Assembly (NCBI RefSeq): GCF_964275005.1
Contig: NC_092686.1
Span: forward strand, 47,552,333 to 47,616,332
Origin: Diadema setosum
Lineage: Eukaryota; Echinodermata; Echinoidea; Diadematoida; Diadematidae
Direction: 5' to 3'
Length of the DNA stretch: 64,000 bases
The notes under the pieces are model-generated. The model saw only the letters and a list, made by a program, of their open reading frames with translations. It ran no database searches and was not told where the DNA came from. Shown here piece by piece: positions 9,640 to 21,600 of this stretch (positions are counted from its first letter, which is position 1; the number at the start of each line of letters is the position of its first letter). Both the position numbers and the translations under genes were made by a program.

Positions 9640-12600
9640 ATAAAATAACATGTCACAGAACAGGAGAAAATTGACAAATTGATGCATCACTGCATTTATC
9701 CTGTATGTTGGTTTATTAGAGCAAGTTGCTGAAATAGTGTAATATAACACCAACAAAATTTTGTGTCATTCTTTTGCTGGGTTGCCAATTAATTCAATTT
9801 AATCTTTATGGGGGTGTGGTTGTTTTTATTTTCATGCTTGATTCCATTTTCACTTTTCAGTATGTGTAGCAGGAGAAGAAAACACTGGCTCCTATACATG
9901 AAGGGTATTCAGTCTTGAAAATGAAAAAAAAGAAGCATCAACTTAATTTCCGGATTAGATTCTTTTGTCAATGAGACAATGTCACTGAGGAGAGAAGAGA
10001 AGAATTAAACATTGATGACAGAATGCTTTTTTATTTTTTAAAGTTGATAGGAAGAGAAATGTTTTGTCACAAAAAAAGAAACAGAATACAGTATACTCTG
10101 AATATTTTGCAAGGTTTCTATTTTCGCAAATTTTGCAAGTCATGTGCTATTCATAAATTTAATGACACTCAAAAATATTGATTCTGATACCGACATCAAT
10201 GTGACGTGCATGCAGAAATTTCTCTATTCAGTTTTGTACTCTAAGATTGTGAATCTAACCACTCACACAATCGTTGGGAAGTCCCAACTCGCAAAAAATT
10301 AGACTTGTTGAATACATGGCGTATACAGTACTATTACAATATATTATTTAACATCATGGATATTAAAGGGATTGTATAGTTTTGGTTGAGACAAAACTTC
10401 AGGTTTCTAACATTTTTTTTGTGAGATAATGAGAAAACTCTTATGAAATATGGTACACATGTACTTCCGAGAGGAATTCAACGTTTGTATGATGAAGATT
10501 GGTTTTGAAATGGCCAAGATATTCAAACAGAGCAATCCTAATAAAAGGTGGGACTTTGTTTTACTTTGTTTTTGGACGTCTCAGCCATTCCAAAACCGAA
10601 TTTCATCACATAAACTTTGAATTCCTCAAAGAATAGTATGCTCTGTAGTATTTCATTAGTGGTTTCTTGATATCTCGCGAAAAAGTTAAAAGCCTAATTG
10701 TCATCTCCACCAATACAATACCATCCCTTTAATTATCATCTTATATTTCATACCTCATCTGAATCGTCATGGTAACCCGGCATGGTGTCTACAATGTCAA
10801 GAGCCTTGCTGTCAAAGCTGTCTCCCTGACTGAGTTGTGAGTACTGGTAGGCCCTCATCCTGGATGATCACAACAATCAACAAAACAAAGTTGCTTTCAT
10901 GTATATACACCTGGGATCTTGTCACTGACCTTTAACCAGTTACTGTATATGCCAAATATTTCGCGAGGTTTTTATTTTCACAAATTTTGTGAGTCAGGTG
11001 CTATTTGCGAAATTAAAGACACATGAAAATAATGACTCTGATCCCCGATATGAATGTGACGCACATGTATGCATAACTCTGTACAGTGTACTACTGTAGT
11101 ATACGATCACGAATTTAACCACTTGTGAAACTGTTGGGAAGTCCCGATTTGCGAAAATTTACACTCGCTAAATATATGGCGTATACAGTAGTAGGTGTTA
11201 CACAATTTACTCAAAAAATGCTGCTCAAATCAAGACCAAAACAAAAACTAAAACAAAAACAGAAAGTGAATTAAACAAATGAAAAGGAGACACAGAAATA
11301 ACAATTACAACAAAAAAGGGAAAACCCTCATGACAAATGTGTATTCTACTTCTGTCTTTCCAAGCTGTCGTCTTCTCATTTTAAAGGAATGATTGGAACG
11401 TACTAACATTTCTAGAATAGCAGACTTTACCTCCATTTTTATTTTTTTTAAAGAGATGATTATCAGACTTTTATGGTGCACAAAAGCTACGAGCACACCA
11501 AACATATCATGTCTGTGGCGACATGACCACAGAGACTCTTTAGACTGACCTTTGCTGGACACATGACCACTTCTGTTTCCTGTAGACGATGAAGGCAATG
11601 ACCAGCACAGCAAGTACCAGGAAGGTGATTAGGATGCCAACTGCTGCTTTGTGTTTCTGAAAACACAAAACAATCAAGTTTTCTCAGTCACGGCATCAGG
11701 ACTGTACTTTAAGGAGTAACAACAACAACAACAACACTACTACCACTACTACTACTACTACTACTACTAATAATAATAATAATAACAATGATAATAGTAA
11801 CAGTAGTATTTGTAGCAGAATAATAATACTTACAATAACGATGAAAATACTACTGCTACTATAAGTGCTCCTACTGCTATTGGATAACTGATTGGATACT
11901 GATAATGGATATGATGATACAATTACTTCCACTACCACTGATACTACTACCACTACTACAACAACAACTACTGCTACTACTACCACTACTACTACTACTA
12001 CAACTACTGCTACTACTACCACTACTACTACTACTACTACAACTACTGCTACCACTACCACTACTACAACAACTACTGCTACTACTACCACTACTACTAC
12101 TACTACAACTACTGCTACTACTACCACTACTACAACAACTACTGCTACTACTACCACTACTACTACTAATGATAATAATAATATTGATAATAATAACAAT
12201 ATTATTTTTTCACTTTTCATGAATCTTTATACATTTGTAAAATAAATGTGATAGTGTCGAGCACTGCCATTTACAACTCAAAACCTGGTATCAGATGGGA
12301 CACCCTCCAATTAAAGTTGTCCGCTTTTTATGAGAATTGAGTAAGTTGCTAACTCCACCAACTTTGGAGCTGGTTGCACCCTCACACTATACCTTCAGCT
12401 GATCAACCCCATCCCCTACCCCTACCCCTAACCCTCCCTCCACCCACCTTGCCCCTCATTGCATCCTCACACTTTGCTTTCAGATGCTCAACCCCTAACC
12501 CTAACCCAAACCCTAACCCTACCCCTAATCCCAACTTACCTTGGAGCTGGTTCCACCTTCACACTTTGCCTTCAGCTGTTCAACATTCCTCTGGGGCTGG

Positions 12601-15600
12601 TAACCTCCTTTACAAACATCTCCTGGGATTTTACGGTATCTATGGACCAAAAAAAGTGATCACATGAAATATCATCTACACAATTTAATATTCTTTGTTT
12701 ACAGACAATATCAAAACTAAATACAATTGCAAGTTTGGTGGGTTTTTTTTTTTCTTTTTTTTTTTTTTGGTGTCAAATTCTCAAAGCCAATATCAAGGCG
12801 AAAAAGAAATGAGTGAAAGTTTCTGATCCATTTCTATTTCTTGCTGTTATCATTGAATGAGACTACATGCTACTTTGAATTGTCATTGATTCTGAAAAAA
12901 AAATCACATAGTATGCAAGCCAACATTCAGAGGTGATTCAGTGACTCAAAGATTGTGAAGATATCAGTATGAGAAAAATATCTGAAAGTCATTCATTCTC
13001 TAGAATTCACCACAGCAATTGTGAAAAAAAAAATTCTTTCATCAAACTTCATCACAAGTAAGCTGGCTATCTCCTTTACACATCTCTACAAAGGTTGTTT
13101 CAGAGCAGTATCCATTTAATGAAGTCCAAAGTATCACTAATCATCTTTTAAAGGGATTGGTTTGAGGTAGACTGAGGGGATTTCATCCCTCACCCCCAAG
13201 AACTGAGCTCCTCTTCGTGGCCATTCTCACAGTACTCCAGCTCAGCGGTCTCCATGTCTGGACTCCGCACACAATCTTCACTACCATTGGGTCGGTAGAA
13301 GCCAAAGTCGCTGCAGACAACGTCAAAAGAGAGAGACACAATCAAGGTGGACTAATCATCCAATAAACAGATACCATTTCAGAAAACTCTCCATTCCTTG
13401 GCCAGTCCTAGGATAACTTTAATTCTTGATCACAGATGTATTACACTCACATCAAACTATAAACATGTTTGGTTCTATTATGACACACTGCAGAATAAAG
13501 TCAGAACAGACTACTTTCTTTCCTTTCCTTGTGTTCTTCATAACGTGAGATATTTCAAATGACCAATGGAACCTCAGACAAAGATAAGTGATCATGAAGT
13601 TATCATGACTTATCTGAAGTTTGAAAGATTTTTCTCCGCCTGCCCCTGATCAAGCTCACCATTCATAGTCAGCCTTCTGACATGTACAGTGCTCAGTGGA
13701 CACCGCCACCTGCTCAAAGTTGAAGTTGACCCGGCAGAGGGCGTCGGGCCGCACCCTTCGGAAGGACTCCTTGAGGCCCAGCAGACACCCTGCATAGTCG
13801 TTGTCTTCGTGCGGTTTCCACTCCACGAAGTCCTGGTTGGTGCCTGATGACCAGAGAAAATATCAAGGTAGATTTAGATAACATTGAGATGTACACAGTT
13901 ACAGGTCAGACATATAAAAACAAACAACCAAACAAACAAATCAAAACTGTAGAAAAACATATAAAGACAGAAAGGAATAATGTTCAGAGTTTCATACATA
14001 CAAGTAGTTGTATCATAGGCTAGATAGCCCCTAAAAACTGCTGATACATATATAATGGGGCAAAGGAAAAAAAAACACTTGGACTCTCTCATTTCCTACT
14101 CACAATCTCCCATTCTATACTCACACTCTCTCACTCTCTACTTACACTAATTCTCTTCTCTCACACCTTCACTTTTGACTCACACTCTCTCATTCTGTAC
14201 TCACACACATGTACTCACATTCCCTCACTCTCTAATAACTCTTTCACCCCCTACTCACATTATCACACCCTCTGCTCACACTTTCACTCTCACTCACTTC
14301 TCACTCTACTCACCTTCTCTACTCTCTGCCTCTCTCACTCTCCATTCACACTCTTTCACCCTCTACTCACACTATCACACCATCTGCTCACACTTCCAGA
14401 CTCTCTCATTCACTCCTCACACTCCCCACTCACTCTCTCACAATCTACTCACACACTCTTTCTCTACTCACACTCTGACTCTCCATTCACACTTTTTCAT
14501 CCTCTACTCACACTCTCACTCTCCATTCACACTCGTTCACCCTCTATTCACATTCACACTCCCTACTCACTTTCAATTCCACACAATCACAATCCCTCAC
14601 TCTCTACTTAAACTCTCCCTCTCCATTCACACCCTTTCTCCCTCTACTCACACTATCACACCCTATAGACCGATTCAATTTCGATGACCTATTCACCTAC
14701 CGCCGCTAGCGGCGCTATAACGGTCGCCATAACTGGGGGCCAACGGGGGCTTCCAGCGAGCTAGCTACCCAGCGAGTTGCACTTGCAGCTCAGCAGCCTA
14801 GCGTACCCATCGCGCATAGTTAGCCGGGCGCGGCCGCTGCGCCGCGGCCAGCGACCGCCGGCGCCGCGCTAATATTGTGATTGTTTATTCACTGTGGAAA
14901 AGTAATTCAGCGGCTTTTAATGCCTTTCTTTTGGACAAATTGAGGGATTCAGACATATTGATCTACTTTGAAAGCTTCAAAGGAAGGATCAGGAAAACAC
15001 ATTGTGCAGTTGTTGGGTGCACAAATAACAGGGGAAAAAATGGAAATGGAAGCTTCACAGCAGTGTGTGAAATTCAGACACCGCTGACGCATGATAAAAT
15101 AAGGCAACATTAAAGACAATTAAGTGAAATACAACGGTATAAAAATGCACAGATTTCGAAACAAACTAGATTGTCTACTAGATTCTCTATTCAATTAGGT
15201 TATCACTGCATATTCGGAAAATACAGGTATGTTGTTCATCTTAGAAGACAAGTTTAGATCAAAGAATTTAATAATTCACTGATTTTTTTTTTTTTTTTCA
15301 TCCTTGGTGTCCTACTTGCCAAAGTTTACACTCCCTGGCTAGACTGTATTATTATGACAAACATATTTTACAGCATACACTACAGCTAAATAAAATGTTT
15401 CAAGATGCGTTAAATTCTTACATTGTTTTCACTTCTTCAATGTTCAGCACTGAATTGACTACATAGGCCTATTCAATTTTGGCCTGGAACTCTGAATTTG
15501 ACTTTTTGATAAAGTGATACTCATTAAATATCAAACCATGGATGGTGGCAAACATCCGTTTCATAATCATAATTAACAAAGTATGATTTGAAAATCTCTT

Positions 15601-18600
15601 TTGTAGATCATAATAGGCGTTAGCGGGATGTTACGCAAGGTTACTTAGACTTAAAATAGTACAGAGTAGTTTTGGTTGTTGACATCAGGCAACGTAAATT
15701 AAGTTTTATAATACGGCTTACAAACGCCTAGATTTGTATTCCTTTTGTTTTACTTACAATTAGGCTTGCCTGGTGCGACAACCGAAAATGATATAGGATG
15801 TAGGGTTCTAGAAGTCAATAGGTCTAGATCTAGTCTGGACTCTTGCCTAGATTTCTAGACAAGATCTAACGTTAGACGGATTCTGCCCTGCTGGCCCGAT
15901 ACTCCCGAGTAAAGGCAAAAGCCTGCCCTAAAAGGGTTAAGTTAACTGATAGCTTGCAATTTATTGCCCCATATCTAGCTCAAGATTGTTATTCATTATT
16001 TGTATTTAATTATATCAGTTAACTTGTCAACAGCCTAGGCTTATTAGCAAGACGTCTGCCTGTGCCTAGCAATAATTCTCCCCAGCGGTTTTTATTCTCT
16101 TACACAAATGTAAATATACGGGGCTTACACGCGAGTACCCAAGTCATCGCCAAAGAAATAGAGTCCACAAACATTCACGGATCCTACCGATATTTACCTT
16201 GAAATTCAAGTTTTGGCTACAGCCGTATGTCCTCTACCCATTCGCTCATAGTCGGTAAAAGTTGTTTAATTTTATTTATTTTTAATTAGCTAGCGAAAAA
16301 AAAATGTAGACTCTAGTTGTCACAAAGCCAGTTGCGTCGATCGCTGCCAGCGCCAGAGATAGTTAGCTGGCCGGCTGGCGCCGGGTGGTAAAAGAATTGG
16401 CTGCCGCTGGCAACCTTGCCACGCACGCAGGGCGCTTGCCGACCCGGCCTGTTTGGCCCCCAGTTATGGCGTCGCCTTAAGAGGGCGCACTTCCATGAAC
16501 AGTCGCTTGAATCGGTCTATACTCACTTTTACACTCTCTACTCACTCATCTCACTCTCTATTCACACACTCCACTTTCTACTCACACTCTCTCCCTAGGA
16601 TGGAGCTGAAGTCAATCATGAAGGATCTCCACTCCGTGTCCACTCCGTAACCCCAGATGCTGACATTGAGGGACTTGCGGCTGGGTTCCGGTAGGAGTCC
16701 AGTCACTGTCACTGGCTCATCACTGAAGGTGTATGAGTTCCAGCATTGGCCCTCGTCATAGGAGAACCTGTACATTGTTGAGAGAATTAGGTGTGGTCTT
16801 GAGAATCCTGAAAAATATCACTTATCAGGTGCTGATTATGTCCAGGGCACATCCCTAAAACTTTTTATCTTAAAAGACGAGGAAAAGTATCAGGTTTCAT
16901 AGGCCATGGTCACACTGTTCTTTTTGTCATCCATTCACACTGGCAGACAAATTTCTTGATCTTTGGATCGAGAAGTGTGGGTCACTTATGCACAAGAAAG
17001 AAGAAAGAGTATGCCGCCTGACAGCTAATAATTGCGACGTAACAATACACTCCTGTCCATCACAACAACCCGTGTGCTTTGGAGGCACAGCCCACAAACA
17101 GGTGGTGGACTTCACAGACTTACGTGACAGCTAAGTTTCAGTTTCTAGTATTCACAATGGCAAAAGATTGCAATCTTAAATTCACAATCTTTTGCCAGTG
17201 TAACCACGGCTATTATTGAGTTTTGACAGACTTGGGTATGCATTAATAGCACTTTGAAAAATATGAGAGCAACCGCTTCCTCAAAAAAGAAAAGAGAACA
17301 GGTTCATCTGTGCAAACGTCTATGCATACAGGATTCCTGTCAAATCATATATAACCACAGAGTCTTTAAGTGTTCACAAGCTGACATTCTTAAAGGGAAG
17401 GTAAACCCAAAGAGCAATGTGGATTGAGTGAAAGCAGCAACATTAGTAGAACACATCAGTGAAAGTTTGAGAAAAATCGGACAATCGATGCAAAAGTTAT
17501 GAATTTTTAAAGTTTTGGTGCTGGAACCGCTGGATGAGGAGACTACTAGAGGATATGACGTATGAGTGAACAACAATACAAAGAAAATATAAAGGATATT
17601 CAACAAACATTCACTTTTCTAGAATTATGAAAGAGCAGTGGACCAACCGCTTTCAGAAAGCAGGGGGAATAATTGCTACCCTTAACATATGTCAATATCA
17701 AGTTGATGGAATTTGTAATTTTCATGAAAAATGGATTTTTGTAGTATTTTCTTTATATTTTCTTGATATTGTAGTCCACTCGTACGTCATAACCTCTAGT
17801 AGTCTCCTCATCCAGCGGTTCCAACACCAAAACTTTAAAAATTCATAACTTTTGCATCGATTATCCGATTTTCTTCAAACTTTCACTGATGTGTTCTACT
17901 AATGTTGCTGCTTTCACTCAATCCACATTGTTCTTGGGGTTTATCTTCCCTTTAACACTTTGCCCAAATTGTGATCTGTCGTAAGCCCTAACATGCTACG
18001 TTGCTGTAGTACAACTTTGATGGAATACTGCAAAAAACTGGATTCTTTCAACAACAACAACAAAATGATCAAGTTTCTGATACAATTTAAAAACTGCACT
18101 GTGCAGCACAAGTGATTATATTTCCAGCATCACTTTTGAGTCTCAAAAAATACTCTGTCATTTATATGAAGTGACATAATCACTGGTGTAAGGATGGATG
18201 AATGGAGCATTACTTGATGGTGTCCGTGGCAGGGTCAGATGTGGGAATGGCAACCATTAGTCCACCGCTGTTGGTGATGGCATAATGATGCGGCCCCAGG
18301 AGGGCCAGCCGCCAGTTGTAGCCTCCATCACTAGACACATACACATCGGGTTCCCTCACCTCCAATCCATTGGCTACGGTGGCTGCAAAACAAAAAATCA
18401 TCCATGAGTTAAGAAAATCACCCACATGAAGATAATTTTTGAGATTCACAGTAGTTTACATCATTTTAAAGTTTGGCAGAATAACTTGAGAAACACTGAC
18501 CTATGTATGTCAAAGCAAGAAATAGCATTTTGTTTCATTCATCTTCAGAAACGAAAGAGGGTGCAAATGAGGGAAAGATTTATTTATCATATGACCACAA

Positions 18601-21600
18601 TTGGAGTTGTGCAATGAAACTTTATTTGTGACAACCTGACAATGTGATAGCTGAAATTATTACTTTCTTCTCATTTCTTTTGCTGTAACACCTCAAACAC
18701 AAAAAATGCTTTGACTATATACGATATCGTATACGACACATGTTTTGTTTGCAATTTCTCATCTTGGTGATGATATACAGCACATTTCTGTTATTTTAAT
18801 GAATATCAGTTGACCAGTAAATTTGTGAAAAAAGAAATGAAAACACAATGCAAAATGTACTACGGATACAGTCCAGGAACCTAATCATCCTGTATCACCT
18901 ATCTGTACCAGAGTGAATTCTCTAAAAAATATGACACTTACCATGAGCTATGATAAGACCGGTAGCTGTACTATGACTGATAGGACCTGAGGGAAAATGG
19001 ATTCCTTTCAGCTGGCTGTATCTGTTGTGGATTTGAAGGCTGCATATCTGGTGGAAAAAGTGGTCAAAAGAGGTTTCTACTTTTTACCAGAATTTCATGT
19101 CTATCATTTATATAATATACCATAAATTTCAATGTGTCAAATGGCTTTCTTCATTTAATTGTGAACAGAATGGGTATAATTTGCTATACAAACAATCTGT
19201 TTTTTAACCCGTTCCATACAGGAGACTTGTGGTCTGTGTATTAACTTTGTGGGGATTTCAGAATTTAGTATGGAACGGGTTAAGATGCAACCAAACTATT
19301 TTTACTGTTGTTTTGTTGCTTCGACATTGTACTGCATGCACAATCAGCATTCCTTACATCGTATTATTCTATCACTTTATCATTCTCCAAAACTCTCCTG
19401 TGTATTCTTTATGTTCATACCTCCACTATGTAAACTTGTTTGAAACACACTATCTACAATGTGCACAATAAATGGCACTCAACTAAACAGCTTGATTATG
19501 TTACATTCATTGTGCACCGTCAATTATCAGAACCCATATTACAGACAAGACATACACATAATTTGAAATTAATGAGCTCTTATAACAGATGATATGGAGA
19601 TTATTGTACAAATCTTGAACGAAGACTTAAAAATGCCCCTTGATCCAACCATGCTGTTAAAAGTCAAGTAACAAGTATGTATTCTCTGAAGGTTTCCTTG
19701 GTGGTGGAACGTTTGGTGGTAGGTGATTTCATGGGACACCATGTATTCTTTCTTGAATGTGAGAGCGGTTCTGAAAGGACCTATTCAATCTCGAGTGTGA
19801 TTGAATGGGTCCTTTTCAGGACCACTCTCACATATGACAAAGAATGCATATTGTATCATAAAGCCACTATATACAATGGAGACAGGTTCTTAGAATCATA
19901 TGGGATGGTCACATATTGCAATCCCATTTGAATATATCAATGAAATCAATAACGTTTCAATTTCATATCTCCAATGACAACAAATTGACCTTCCGCTAAA
20001 GCAAAGACACTATGACATTGAACCTAAATTTCCAGACAGAAAGAAGCAAGAAAGTGCAGTATTCGAAAAGAATATTGCAAAACTTGAATTTCATGCCTGC
20101 AATGCAGAAGCCATAATATTACATATGTAAAAGAAAGATTTACATTAGTATTATTTTTAGTTTGATGTCTTTTTACTGAGTTACTAACCTAATACTTGGG
20201 TATAAAGTGCTTTAAAAAAATCCTTGACCTATTTGCTGATCGTGCTCCCAGATCATGTAAAACGATATTTGTGATCTTCAGATTAACATAATAAAAAGTC
20301 AGGATTATGTGGAGATTATTCAAAGCATGGCACACACCATGCCCCTACATCTATTGATTACTTGGCACCATCACAATTTTCTCAGTACTGCAGAATCAGA
20401 AAGTTTCCACAGTAAAATTTGATTATTAATAACATATATGTTGAGAGATACTAAGAGTAGGAATGTTGGAAAAATTAATGGGAAGACATCACTCATCTAT
20501 GAAATAGAAGACATCGACATGTACATTCAATTGCTTCAACATTTCTCTCTGTCGCCTCTGTTAGAACCACTGTCTCAAAGAGCCAATGACATAGTGTACA
20601 AACATGTGGCAGATGGTAATGAAAGAATTCACTAGTAAAGACTAGAGAGTACAATGACCCATCTCTGAAGGCCCCCTGCAGTCCACTCACCCCTTGGTCA
20701 TTGCATGGGACATCCTTTGGTTGTCTGATGTTGGTCCAGATACCACCCCTGTCATAAGTTATCATGGTGTGGATGGTAGAGTCAGGGTGGATCTGGCTGG
20801 CAAAATACACCCCTCTCATTGATTCCACGCGATAGAAGTCTGTGATCTGGCCTCCATTTGGAAACTAAAACAACAATGTGGACAAACAAGGTATGTGCGA
20901 CTATAAAGATTCATTATAGCTCAAGGTGAATTTCACAAATTAATGACTTTATTTAATTTGCATTTATACTGCTCTTGTGTTTTTCTAGCATCTCTTCATT
21001 TTGTTGCATTACTTATACACATTCAGTACATCTATTACTGCTATTCTGTTGTCTCATAAAGTATGACACAGTTAAGAAATAGTTTGTATACATGTATATA
21101 TCCATAACTTTGGCTGCCATGCATGTATTAATTTTGCAATAAGCCATAAATAACTCAACTCAACTTTCATCAGTCCAAAACTGATGCAGATTTACATCAA
21201 ACACAGAAACACATTAAAAAGGCAAAACAGAAACAAACAAAAAATATGATGAATGAATATCATAATGTGGCAAAAAACTTTCTATATGACATATGACTAC
21301 AGAAAACTTATCTCATACAAATAAAGCATTTTTTGTTTTTTATTTCACTACAAGCAATCGACTTGGAGTCAAGAACTATTCAGTGAAAGCATGATTATGG
21401 CAAGCACTATTTCAGAGTTCACATACCAAGTGTCTTTGCAGACTTTCTGAGAAGACGATGCCATCTGAGGCTGAGGTGTAGATTGTCCCTGTACCTGTGT
21501 CTGGTCAGTAACAAATTGAATTGAATTAAATTGAATTAAATTGAATTGAATTGAATTGAATTGAATTGAATTGAATTGAACTGAACTGAACTGAATTGAA

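Noticed and set aside
11696..12245. Open frames of more than 100 codons (poly-Thr, poly-Val, poly-Leu) on both strands
   Set aside because: They are translations of a triplet microsatellite inside a sortilin intron; no start context, splice link or non-repeat domain.
13148..13190. Another TTAAAGGGATTGG MITE beside exon 17
   Set aside because: Only one end is seen and no matching inverted end or TTAA was found on the other side.
14175..14687. 170-codon plus-strand frame rich in His, Ser, Thr and Leu
   Set aside because: Product of the CTCAC microsatellite; it runs into the end of the THAP transposon and has no domain.
16581..16586. Alternative donor GA|GTAGAA for sortilin exon 15
   Set aside because: It leaves phase 2, which does not fit exon 16 (acceptor phase 1). 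The GTGAGT donor restores the conserved Cys and the frame.
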